Assembly: GCA_937871635.1 (NCBI GenBank) | Contig: CALMNS010000220.1 | Location: 1 to 8,923, forward strand | DNA: 8,923 nucleotides | Source of the DNA: an uncultured Solirubrobacter sp. | GTDB taxonomy: Bacteria > Actinomycetota > Thermoleophilia > Solirubrobacterales > Solirubrobacteraceae | Direction of reading: 5' to 3' | Part shown: positions 1 through 6,257 of the stretch, piece after piece | How positions within the stretch are numbered: position 1 is the first letter of the stretch | Layout of the letters: each line of letters starts with the position of its first letter | Position numbers and translations under genes: made by a program | Notes under the pieces: model-generated | What the model was told of the DNA's origin: nothing | The model's input: the letters and a program-made list of their open reading frames with translations, nothing else | Database searches by the model: none

Positions 1-455
1 AGGCCGCGCTGCGTGAGACGCGGCGGGTCCTCAGGCCGGGCGGTCGCGTCGTCCTCGCCGCCTGGCTCGGCCCGGAGGAGAACCTCTGGAGCGCGCTGCC
101 CGGCCGCGAGCTCGTGCGCCGCGGACACGCCGAGCGCCCCGCCCCCGACGCGCCGGGCCAGTTCGCCTGGGCGGAGCGTGGCCGCGTCGTCGACGCCCTC
201 GCGACGGCCGGCTTCGTCGAGGACCTGGCCGTGGAGCGCGTCGACTTCGCGCTCACCTTCGACGACTTCGACCACTGGTGGGCCTCGCAGCGCGACATGT
301 CCTCGAGCTTCGCCGAGACGGTCGACCGCCTGGATCCCGACGAGCTCGGCGAGGTCCTGGTCGCCGTGGAGGCGGCGGCGGAGCCCTTCACGGACCCGGC
401 CACCGGCGCGATCGCCATCCCCGCCGCAACGTGGGTCGCCGCCGCCACCGCCTAG
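1..455 (+). CDS. Class I SAM-dependent methyltransferase, C-terminal part (5' end outside window)
   Basis: The frame is open from the first base, the first full codon starts at position 3, and it ends at TAG 453-455, leaving about 150 residues. The visible N-terminal stretch reads LRETRRVLRPGGRVVLAAW, which is the helix, the 'LrPGGr' turn and the following strand found after motif II in class I methyltransferases of the UbiE/Methyltransf_11 kind. The SAM-binding glycine motif lies upstream of the window. The rest is a substrate-side region (FAWAERGRVVDAL, then a WWASQRDM segment) that does not identify the substrate. The stop is only 10 bases before ilvC and the ilvC ribosome site overlaps it, so the two are probably co-transcribed. 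The fold class is well supported; small-molecule methylation is likely but the target is unknown. Confidence 0.8.
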   Translation, partial: AALRETRRVLRPGGRVVLAAWLGPEENLWSALPGRELVRRGHAERPAPDAPGQFAWAERGRVVDALATAGFVEDLAVERVDFALTFDDFDHWWASQRDMSSSFAETVDRLDPDELGEVLVAVEAAAEPFTDPATGAIAIPAATWVAAATA

Positions 456-457
456 GA
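454..457 (+). promoter_or_regulatory. Ribosome binding site of ilvC overlapping the methyltransferase stop
   Basis: AGGA lies 8 bases before ATG 466, and its first two bases are the last two of the upstream TAG. This is the only purine-rich site near the start. It supports ATG 466 over upstream in-frame starts and suggests translation of the two genes is linked. Confidence 0.5.
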
Positions 458-465
458 TCGCGGCC

Positions 466-1455
466 ATGTTCTACGACAACGACGCCGACCTCGCCCACCT
501 GCAGGGCAAGACGGTCGCCATCCTTGGCTTCGGCTCCCAGGGCCACGCCCACGCCCAGAACCTCAAGGACTCGGGCGTGGACGTCGTCGTCGGCCTCCGG
601 CCCGGGTCAGGCAGCGTCGCCCAGGCCGAGGCGGCGGGCCTCGAGGTGCTCCCGATCGCCGACGCCGCCTCGCGCGGGAGCATCGTGACGGTCCTCCTCC
701 CCGACGAGAAGCACGGCGAGGTCTGGGAGGCCGAGATCGCCGACAGCATCGCCCAGGGCGATCACGTCATGTTCGGCCACGGCTTCTCCATCCACTACGA
801 GACGGTCAAGCCGCCGCCCGGCGTCGACGTCTCCCTCGCCGCCCCGAAGGGGCCCGGCCACCTCGTCCGCCGCCAGTTCCTCGAGGGCTCGGGCGTCCCC
901 GGCCTCATCGCCGTCCACGCCGACGCGAGCGGCACCGCCAAGGACGTCGCGCTCGCCTACGCCAAGGGCATCGGCTGCACCCGCGGCGGGGTGATCGAGA
1001 CGACCTTCCGCGAGGAGACCGAGACGGATCTCTTCGGCGAGCAGGCCGTCCTCTGCGGCGGCGCCTCCGAGCTCGTCCAGGCCGGCTTCGACACGCTCGT
1101 CGAGGCGGGCTACGACCCGCAGATGGCCTACTTCGAGTGCCTCCACGAGCTCAAGCTGATCGTTGACCTGATGTACGAGAAGGGCCTGGCCGGCATGCGC
1201 TACTCGATCTCGAACACGGCCGAGTACGGGGACTACACGCGCGGCAAGCGCGTCATCACCGACGAGACCCGCGCGAACATGCGCGCGATCCTCGCGGAGA
1301 TCCAGTCGGGCCAGTTCGCCCGCGAGTGGATCGCCGAGAACCGCGCGGGGCAGGAGAGCTTCCTGCGCATGCGCGAGGAGCAGGCCCGCTCGCAGGTCGA
1401 GACGACCGGCAAGGAGCTGCGCTCGAAGATGGACTGGATCGAGACGGAGTTCTAA
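466..1455 (+). CDS. ilvC: Ketol-acid reductoisomerase (NADP+), class I short form
   Basis: This 329-residue cytosolic enzyme converts acetolactate or acetohydroxybutyrate to the dihydroxy acids of valine, leucine and isoleucine synthesis, using Mg2+ and NAD(P)H. The Rossmann motif GFGSQG is at 21-26, and the cofactor-specificity loop RPGSGS is at 45-50; its arginine and serines suggest NADPH, by inference. Family-invariant residues present are H105 (FGHGF), K128 in APKGPGHLVRR, the metal ligands D188 and E192 in ETDLFGEQ, E224 and E228, and S249 in RYSISNTAEYGDY. The length matches class I enzymes of about 330 residues. The start is ATG 466: AGGA at 454-457 sits 8 bases upstream and overlaps the preceding stop, and the protein begins at the usual distance from the Rossmann fold. 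The frame stays open upstream, but that part is antisense-like noise over the methyltransferase. No ilvB or ilvN is visible. The stop overlaps the convergent MarR gene by 4 bases. Confidence 0.97.
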   Translation: MFYDNDADLAHLQGKTVAILGFGSQGHAHAQNLKDSGVDVVVGLRPGSGSVAQAEAAGLEVLPIADAASRGSIVTVLLPDEKHGEVWEAEIADSIAQGDHVMFGHGFSIHYETVKPPPGVDVSLAAPKGPGHLVRRQFLEGSGVPGLIAVHADASGTAKDVALAYAKGIGCTRGGVIETTFREETETDLFGEQAVLCGGASELVQAGFDTLVEAGYDPQMAYFECLHELKLIVDLMYEKGLAGMRYSISNTAEYGDYTRGKRVITDETRANMRAILAEIQSGQFAREWIAENRAGQESFLRMREEQARSQVETTGKELRSKMDWIETEF

Positions 1456-1904
1456 CGGGCGCGTGCGAGGCGCTCGGTGAGCGCCTCGAGCTCGGCGATC
1501 AGCCGGCGCGACTCCTCGCCGTCGAGCCCGGTGGCCACGGCGATCTGCGGCGGCACGCGCTCGGCCCGGCGACGTAGCGCCGTCCCCGCGTGGGTGAGGG
1601 AGACCTCGACGGAGCGTTCGTCGGGGACGCCGCGGCGCCGGACGACGAGCCCGGCTGCCTCGAGCCGCTTGAGCACGGGGGAGAGGGTGCCGGAGTCCAG
1701 CCGCAGGCGCTCGCCGAGGCCGTGGACCGAGGTGGCGCCCTCGCCCCAGAGGACGAGCAGCACCAGGTACTGGGGGTAGGTCAGCCCGAGCTCGTCGAGC
1801 AGCGGCCGGTACCGGGCGCGCACCGCCCGGGAGGCGGCGTACAGCGCGAAGCACAGCTGTTCGTCGAGGCCGAGTCCCGGTCGGGCGCTCGCGTCGGTGG
1901 CCAC
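1452..1904 (-). CDS. ohrR: MarR-family transcriptional regulator, OhrR-type organic peroxide sensor (one-cysteine class)
   Basis: The product is a 150-residue winged-helix repressor. The N-terminal LDEQLCFALYAASRAVRARYRPLLDELGLTYPQY region, described here in parts, is diagnostic for OhrR: LCFALY with C18, then Y32 in RYRPLL, then Y43 in LTYPQY. That spacing equals the reactive Cys15 and partner Tyr29 and Tyr40 of Bacillus subtilis OhrR, shifted by three. C18 is the only cysteine, so this is the one-Cys class, in which oxidation continues by mixed disulfide with a small thiol or by overoxidation. The recognition helix is around 70-84 (SGTLSPVLKRLE), and the wing carries the MarR motif D95-x-R97. 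In the family, peroxide oxidation releases DNA and derepresses ohr, a thiol peroxidase gene; no ohr is in this window. The start is GTG 1904, giving the normal short leader before the sensor cysteine. The gene converges on ilvC and diverges from serC. Family assignment is firm; the regulated gene is unknown. Confidence 0.9.
   Translation of the reverse strand: MATDASARPGLGLDEQLCFALYAASRAVRARYRPLLDELGLTYPQYLVLLVLWGEGATSVHGLGERLRLDSGTLSPVLKRLEAAGLVVRRRGVPDERSVEVSLTHAGTALRRRAERVPPQIAVATGLDGEESRRLIAELEALTERLARAR
1466..1488 (+). terminator. 10-bp perfect hairpin just after ilvC, inside the opposing ohrR-like coding end
   Basis: The arms CGAGGCGCTC (1466-1475) and GAGCGCCTCG (1479-1488) are exact reverse complements round a 3-base loop, GGT. 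The hairpin begins 11 bases past the ilvC TAA, where an intrinsic terminator would sit. No T-run follows, so this would be a U-poor terminator or a 3'-end stabiliser, as often proposed in high-GC Gram-positives. The same bases encode the C-terminal helix (EALTERL) of the opposing regulator. Confidence 0.45.
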
Positions 1905-1944
1905 CCGCGGAGCCTATCCTCCGACTCCCTCTCCAAGGAGCTCA
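1905..1944. promoter_or_regulatory. Divergent promoter region between ohrR-like gene and serC
   Basis: Forty bases must hold the start signals of both genes. On the plus strand TATCCT (1915-1920) fits a TANNNT -10 box and would start RNA near 1927. On the minus strand TAGGCT (1916 down to 1911) fits the same pattern, shares the central TA, and would start RNA almost at GTG 1904, giving a nearly leaderless message. The inverted repeat CGGAG-N6-CTCCG (1908-1923) covers both boxes and is a candidate operator. No clear -35 boxes are seen, and any would fall inside the two genes. Confidence 0.45.
1935..1940 (+). promoter_or_regulatory. Ribosome binding site of serC
   Basis: AAGGAG ends 4 bases before ATG 1945. 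It is the strongest Shine-Dalgarno match on this strand and fixes that ATG as the start rather than an in-frame upstream start at 1897, which would lie inside the divergent regulator gene. Confidence 0.7.
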
Positions 1945-3072
1945 ATGTCCAGCCCCGCCACCCTCTTGCAGATCCCCGAATCGCTCCGGCCCGCCGACGG
2001 CCGCTTCGGCGCCGGCCCCTCGAAGGTCCGCCCCGAGCAGCTCGCCCACCTGGCCGGCGCGGGCGCCGCCCTCATGGGCACGTCGCATCGCCAGGCCCCG
2101 GTCAAGGCGGTGGTGGCCGAGATCCGCGCCGGGCTGGCCGAGCTCTTCGCCCTGCCCGAGGGCTACGAGGTGATCCTCGGCAACGGCGGGACGACCGCGT
2201 TCTGGGACGCCGCCACCCTCGGCCTCGTCCGCGAGCGCGCGCTGCACCTCACCTACGGGGAGTTCTCCGCGAAGTTCGCCGCCTGCACCCGCAAGGCCCC
2301 GTTCCTGGCCGACCCGGCGATCCTCGCCGCCGAGCCGGGCGACGCGCCCGCGCCGGCCGGCGACCCGTCCGTCGACCTCATCGGCTGGGCGCACAACGAG
2401 ACCTCCACCGGCGTGATGGTCGGCGTCGAGCGGCCCGCGGACGCCGGCGACGCGCTGGTGGCGATCGACGCCACGAGCGGCGCGGGCGGCCTCCCGCTCG
2501 ACGCGGGCCAGGCCGACGTCTACTACTTCGCGCCGCAGAAGTCCTTCGCCTCCGACGGGGGCCTCTGGCTCGCCCTGGTCTCGCCCGCCGCGATCGAGCG
2601 GATCGAGGAGCTCGACGCCGGCGACCGCTGGATCCCCGACTTCCTCTCCCTGGCCACCGCGCTCGAGAACTCGCGCAAGGAGCAGACCTACAACACGCCG
2701 GCGCTGGCCACGCTGCTGCTGCTCGCCGACCAGGTGCGCTGGATGCTCGACGGCGGCGGCCTCGACTTCTGCGTGGCGCGGACGACGGCCTCCTCCCGTG
2801 CGCTCTACGGCTGGGCGGAGGCGTCCGCGTTCGCCACCCCCTTCGTCGCCGACCCGGCCAAGCGCTCGCTCGTAGTCGGGACGATCGACTTCGACGCCGC
2901 GGTGGACGCGGCGCAGGTCGCCGCCACGCTGCGCGCCAACGGGATCGTCGACGTCGAGCCCTACCGCAAGCTGGGTCGCAACCAGCTCCGGGTGGCGATG
3001 TTCCCGGCCATCGAGCCGGCCGACGTGGAGGCGCTCACCGCGTGTGTCGACTGGGTGGTGGAGCGCGCGTGA
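1945..3072 (+). CDS. serC: Phosphoserine aminotransferase, actinobacterial type
   Basis: This 375-residue PLP enzyme transfers the amino group of glutamate to 3-phosphohydroxypyruvate, the second step of serine synthesis. Visible family motifs in order are DGRFGAGPSKVRPEQL near the N-terminus, MGTSHRQAPVK, GNGGTTAFWDAA (79-90, W87 likely stacking on the cofactor), HLTYGEFSAKFA, AHNETSTG (149-156), IDATSGAGG with D175 facing the pyridine nitrogen, and PQKSFASDGGLW with the Schiff-base lysine K199. The late segments QTYNTPA and YRKLGRNQLRVAMFP are also typical. From memory, length and wording closely follow mycobacterial SerC rather than the Escherichia coli form. The last bases GTGA overlap the start of serA. 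A promoter probably lies in the 40 bases upstream, shared with the OhrR-like gene. Identification is secure. Confidence 0.96.
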   Translation: MSSPATLLQIPESLRPADGRFGAGPSKVRPEQLAHLAGAGAALMGTSHRQAPVKAVVAEIRAGLAELFALPEGYEVILGNGGTTAFWDAATLGLVRERALHLTYGEFSAKFAACTRKAPFLADPAILAAEPGDAPAPAGDPSVDLIGWAHNETSTGVMVGVERPADAGDALVAIDATSGAGGLPLDAGQADVYYFAPQKSFASDGGLWLALVSPAAIERIEELDAGDRWIPDFLSLATALENSRKEQTYNTPALATLLLLADQVRWMLDGGGLDFCVARTTASSRALYGWAEASAFATPFVADPAKRSLVVGTIDFDAAVDAAQVAATLRANGIVDVEPYRKLGRNQLRVAMFPAIEPADVEALTACVDWVVERA

Positions 3073-4679
3073 GCGGCCGCCCGAAGGTCCTCGTGGCGGA
3101 GAAGATCGGCGCGTCCGGCGTCGAGCTCCTGCGGGAGCACTTCGACGTCGACGTGATCACGGACTGGCCCGACGGCGACCTCGAGGCCGCGATCGGCGGC
3201 TACGACGGGATCCTCATCCGCTCGGCGTCGAAGCTGACCGCCGACGTCCTGTCACACGCCACGCGCCTGAAGGCGATCGGCCGCGCGGGAGTCGGGGTCG
3301 ACAACGTCGACGTCCCCGCCGCCACCAAGCGCGGGATCATCGTCGCCAACGCGCCCCAGTCGAACGTGGTGACCGCCGCCGAGCACACCCTCGCGCTGCT
3401 GCTCGCCCTCGCCCGCAACGTGCCGCAGGCCGACGCGTCGCTCAAGGCGGGCCGCTGGGACCGCTCGAGGTACTCGGGCGTCGAGCTGATGGACAAGACG
3501 CTGGGGATCCTCGGCTTCGGGCGGATCGGCCAGCTCGTCGCCCAGCGCGCCAAGGGCTTCGGGATGCGGGTGGTCGCCTTCGACCCCTTCGTCGGCAGCC
3601 AGCGGTTCGCCGAGCTCGGCGTCGAGGGCGCCGAGAGCTCCGACGCGGTCTACGCCGAGGCGGACTTCCTCACCCTCCACCTGCCCAAGACGCCCGAGAC
3701 GGAGGGCTGGCTCGACGCCGAGGCCCTGGCCAAGTGCAAGGACGGGGTGCGAATCCTCAACGTGGCCCGCGGGCCGCTGATCGTCGACGAGGACCTGCAG
3801 GCGGCGCTCGACTCCGGCAAGGTCGGCGGCGCCGCGCTCGACGTCTTCCGCTCCGAGCCGATCACCGACCACCCGCTGTTCGCGTACCCGAACGTGGTGG
3901 TCACCCCGCACCTCGGCGCCTCGACCGCCGAAGCGACCGACCGCGCGGGCTACCAGGCGGCCGAGCAGGTCGTCGCCGCGCTCACCGGCGGGAGCGTGAC
4001 GACCGCCGTCAACGTCCCGGCCGTCGCCGCCGAGGACCTCGAGGTGCTCGGGCCGTTCCTCGGCCTCAGCCGCTCGCTGGGCCGCCTGGCCATGGCCCTC
4101 GTGGAGGGGTCGAGCGTCGACCGGGTGGAGATCGAGTGCCTGGGCCGCCTCGCCGAGCGCGACGTCCGCCCGCTGAGCGTCGAGGTCCTGCTCGGCCTCC
4201 TGCACGGCAAGACCGAGGAGGAGCTCAACGCCGTCAACGCCCCGTCCGTCGCGGTCGAGCGCGGGATCGAGGTCGTCGAGTCCAAGCGCGCGAGCATCCG
4301 TGACTTCGCCGAGCTCGTGCGGGTGACCGTGGTGGCCGGCGACGTCCGCACGCGCGTGGTCGGCACGACGGTCGGCCGCCAGCACCGCCCGCACCTGCTC
4401 GAGGCGTGGGGCGAGCGCTTCAACCTCCAGCTCGCCGAGCACGTCGCCCTGTTCCGCTACTCCGACCGCCCGGGGATGATCGGCCGCGTCGGCACGGTCT
4501 TCGGCGACCACGGGATCAACATCGCCTCGGCCGCCGTCGGCCAGCTGCGCGAGGACGGCGGCGGCACCGAGGACCGCGCCGTCATGGTCGTCACCACCGA
4601 CCGCGCGGTCCCCTCGGAGGTCCTCGACGAGATCGTCGGCGAGGACGGCTTCACCGACGGGCGCGCCGTCGACCTCTAA
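3069..4679 (+). CDS. serA: D-3-phosphoglycerate dehydrogenase, type I with ASB and ACT domains
   Basis: This 536-residue cytosolic NAD-dependent enzyme oxidises 3-phosphoglycerate to 3-phosphohydroxypyruvate, the committed step to serine. The order is a split catalytic domain (about 1-100 and 285-310), the NAD domain with GFGRIG at 149-154 and acidic D172 in VVAFDPF favouring NAD, catalytic R234 (NVARGPL), E263 (DVFRSEP) and H281 (TPHLGAST), an allosteric substrate-binding (ASB) domain at about 315-455, and a C-terminal ACT domain from about 458 (RPGMIGRVGTVF, HGINI), which binds serine for feedback control in the family. Length and architecture match the mycobacterial type I enzyme of about 530 residues. 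The start is GTG 3069: it shares GTGA with the serC stop, GGAG at 3060-3063 is 5 bases upstream, and the conserved SGRPKVLVAEK follows. The frame remains open far upstream, antisense or out of frame to other genes. The stop overlaps the convergent exporter gene by 4 bases. Confidence 0.97.
   Translation: MSGRPKVLVAEKIGASGVELLREHFDVDVITDWPDGDLEAAIGGYDGILIRSASKLTADVLSHATRLKAIGRAGVGVDNVDVPAATKRGIIVANAPQSNVVTAAEHTLALLLALARNVPQADASLKAGRWDRSRYSGVELMDKTLGILGFGRIGQLVAQRAKGFGMRVVAFDPFVGSQRFAELGVEGAESSDAVYAEADFLTLHLPKTPETEGWLDAEALAKCKDGVRILNVARGPLIVDEDLQAALDSGKVGGAALDVFRSEPITDHPLFAYPNVVVTPHLGASTAEATDRAGYQAAEQVVAALTGGSVTTAVNVPAVAAEDLEVLGPFLGLSRSLGRLAMALVEGSSVDRVEIECLGRLAERDVRPLSVEVLLGLLHGKTEEELNAVNAPSVAVERGIEVVESKRASIRDFAELVRVTVVAGDVRTRVVGTTVGRQHRPHLLEAWGERFNLQLAEHVALFRYSDRPGMIGRVGTVFGDHGINIASAAVGQLREDGGGTEDRAVMVVTTDRAVPSEVLDEIVGEDGFTDGRAVDL
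4655..4671 (-). terminator. Possible weak terminator hairpin for the exporter operon, inside the serA 3' end
   Basis: CGACGG and CCGTCG pair round a 5-base loop, and on the minus strand the hairpin begins 5 bases past the TAG of the last permease gene. There is no T-run, and a 6-bp GC stem is common by chance in this composition, so the call is tentative. Confidence 0.2.
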
Positions 4680-5476
4680 GCCCCCATCCGCCGCAGGCCG
4701 AGCATGGCCAGCGCGCCGAAGCACGCGAGCAGCCCGCCCAGCGCCGCGAGGCCCGGCCACGTGTTCGCGAGCGACGGCTCGATGCCCGAGACGGTCGCCT
4801 GGCGCCCGAGCTCGAGCACGTAGGTGACCGGGTTGTAGGCCGCCGCGCCCTCGAGCCAGCCCCGCAGGAGCGCCTGCGGCGTGTAGGCGGTGGAGAGGAA
4901 GACGGCGACGAAGACGCCCTGCTGCATGAGCGGCCCGGCCTGCTGGGTGCGGAAGATCACCGCCATGAAGACGCCCCACAGCCCGGCGACCGCGCAGAAC
5001 GCCGTCGCCGCGAGGTAGAGGGCGAGCAGCCCGAGCAGCCCGCCCGTGAGCTCCGCGCCGAGCAGGAAGCCGACGACGAGGACCACGGTGGTCGGGACCA
5101 GGCAGCGGGTGATCGCGCCGAGGATCGGTCCCGCGACGAGCACGGGTCGCGGGACGGGGGAGACCAGCAGCCGGTCGAACCAGCCCTGCTCGATGTCGCG
5201 CGCGAGGTTCGCGCCGGTGGCCGCGCCGGCGAAGCCGGCGGCCTGCAGGCACGAGAGCGGGACGATCCAGGACAGGTAGGAGTCCGTCGGGAACCCCTCG
5301 AGGCCGGTCAGCCGGGAGAACTGCCCGCTCATCCCGAGCAGGAAGACCACGGGCGCGACCGTCGCGGGCAGCAGCGCACCGCGCACACGCACCACCTCGT
5401 TGAGCGAGCGCCGCCACAGGACGCCGATCACCGCGAGCGTGCCGGGGGCGGCGGGAAGGGCGGGGGCGGACGCCAT
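4676..5476 (-). CDS. ABC-2 type exporter permease (DrrB/DrrC-like), distal gene of the operon
   Basis: This 266-residue inner-membrane protein has the usual ABC-2 layout. A short cytoplasmic N-terminus with an amphipathic stretch (LWRRSLNEVVRVR) is followed by about six hydrophobic helices, starting with PATVAPVVFLLG (37-48) and YLSWIVPLSCLQ (67-78). The cytoplasmic DIEQGWFDRLLVSPV (94-108) is the ABC-2 loop thought to couple to the ATPase, and YNPVTYVLELGRQA before the last helix is also family-typical. The start is ATG 5476, 4 bases after the stop of the upstream permease; no good Shine-Dalgarno is seen, so it may depend on the preceding gene's translation. It is a clear paralogue of that neighbour (compare DIESGFFDRLLAAPV and LEGFPxxSYLS), so the two probably pair as a heterodimer over one ATPase dimer. 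The substrate cannot be read from the sequence; drugs, lipids and glycolipids are all possible. Confidence 0.9.
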   Translation of the reverse strand: MASAPALPAAPGTLAVIGVLWRRSLNEVVRVRGALLPATVAPVVFLLGMSGQFSRLTGLEGFPTDSYLSWIVPLSCLQAAGFAGAATGANLARDIEQGWFDRLLVSPVPRPVLVAGPILGAITRCLVPTTVVLVVGFLLGAELTGGLLGLLALYLAATAFCAVAGLWGVFMAVIFRTQQAGPLMQQGVFVAVFLSTAYTPQALLRGWLEGAAAYNPVTYVLELGRQATVSGIEPSLANTWPGLAALGGLLACFGALAMLGLRRMGA

Positions 5477-5480
5477 GGCG

Positions 5481-6257
5481 CTACGTGGTCCGCAGCCGCT
5501 CGGCCAGGGCGAACACGGCGAGCGCGGTGGTGGCGATCGCCAGCCCGAGCGACGCGCCGAGCCCCGCGATAGGCGAGCCGAGCTCCGCGTCCCCGGCCAG
5601 GAGCCCCCGCGAGGCCTCGACGACGTAGGTAAGCGGGTTGAAGACCGCGAGGTCGGCGAGGACGGGGGTGAGCAGCTCGCGCGGGAAGAACGCGGGCGCC
5701 GTGAACAGCAGGACGAAGACGAACGGGAAGATCGACTGCATGAGCGAGAGCGAGCCCGTCCGCAGGGCGATCGCCGCGGCGATCCCCCCGATCCCCACCG
5801 CGGTGACCGCCGCGAGCACGACGGTCCCCGCCAGCCCGGCTACGCCGCCCGGGTAGCGGGCGCCGAAGGGCAGCGCCACGAGCAGGAAGAACGCCGTCTG
5901 GAGCACGGAGAGCCCGAGCGTTCCCGCCAGCCGCCCGAGGACGAGCGAGACCCGCCGGACCGGCGCGGCGAGCAGCCGGTCGAAGAAGCCCGACTCGATG
6001 TCTGAGGCGAGCGCGATCCCCGAGGTCAGCCCGGCGAGCAGCGCGCCCTGGATGATCGTCCCGGGCAGCACGAAGGACAGGTAGGAGCCGACCGCCGGGA
6101 AGCCCTCGAGGTCCTGCGCCGAGCTCGTCCCGCTGGCGATGACCGCCAGCAGCATGAGCGGGAGGACGAAGGTCGGCATCAGCAGCTGCGCGCGGCGGAA
6201 CTGCACGGACAGCGCCCGCCGCCCGAGGGCGGCGATGACGCGCGGCTCGAGGCTCAA
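5481..6257 (-). CDS. ABC-2 type exporter permease (DrrB/DrrC-like), proximal gene of the operon
   Basis: This 258-residue membrane protein has about six helices. TFVLPLMLLAVIASG (29-43) is the first, then SYLSFVLPGTIIQGALLAGL (58-77), the coupling loop DIESGFFDRLLAAPV (86-100), FPFVFVLLFTAPAFFP in the middle, and FNPLTYVVEASRGLL before the last helix. The start taken is TTG 6257, because TTGA overlaps the ATPase stop by 4 bases and the preceding frame is out-of-phase with ATPase coding; the next ATG in frame (M27) would cut into the cytoplasmic N-terminal helix. Translational coupling to the ATPase would compensate for the poor start codon and the lack of a clear Shine-Dalgarno. The frame is open far upstream, but that stretch overlies other genes and is highly charged, so it is not coding. 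Function is export with the ATPase and the sister permease; the substrate is unknown. Confidence 0.88.
   Translation of the reverse strand: MSLEPRVIAALGRRALSVQFRRAQLLMPTFVLPLMLLAVIASGTSSAQDLEGFPAVGSYLSFVLPGTIIQGALLAGLTSGIALASDIESGFFDRLLAAPVRRVSLVLGRLAGTLGLSVLQTAFFLLVALPFGARYPGGVAGLAGTVVLAAVTAVGIGGIAAAIALRTGSLSLMQSIFPFVFVLLFTAPAFFPRELLTPVLADLAVFNPLTYVVEASRGLLAGDAELGSPIAGLGASLGLAIATTALAVFALAERLRTT

Noticed and set aside
13..465. Upstream extension of the ilvC reading frame as part of a longer protein
   Set aside because: This stretch is out of phase with the methyltransferase, is rich in Arg, Ser and Pro as typical of shifted GC-rich frames, and the reductoisomerase has its normal length from ATG 466.
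607..1854. Long minus-strand open frame across ilvC and ohrR
   Set aside because: It is antisense to ilvC and out of frame with the regulator, with Arg- and Ala-rich low-complexity translation and no domain; long antisense frames are expected at this GC content.
1897..1944. Upstream start for serC
   Set aside because: It would begin inside the divergent regulator gene, lacks a ribosome site, and precedes the strong AAGGAG that serves ATG 1945.
1590..3068. In-frame upstream extension of serA giving a protein of over 1000 residues
   Set aside because: The extension overlies the ohrR-like gene and serC in other frames, is Arg-rich, and serA has full family length from GTG 3069 with a Shine-Dalgarno site.
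4768..4781. CGAGC-GACG-GCTCG hairpin downstream of serA
   Set aside because: Only 5 bp, about 90 bases past the stop and with no T-run; stems like this are frequent by chance at this GC content.
3252..5417. 721-codon minus-strand open frame under serA and the distal permease
   Set aside because: Composition is that of an antisense shadow (Arg, Asp, Ala, Gly repeats); serA and the permease explain both strands.
4406..5572. 388-codon plus-strand open frame opposite the permeases
   Set aside because: Highly charged R/E/D/Q-rich translation is the usual antisense image of hydrophobic membrane proteins; no start signal or domain.
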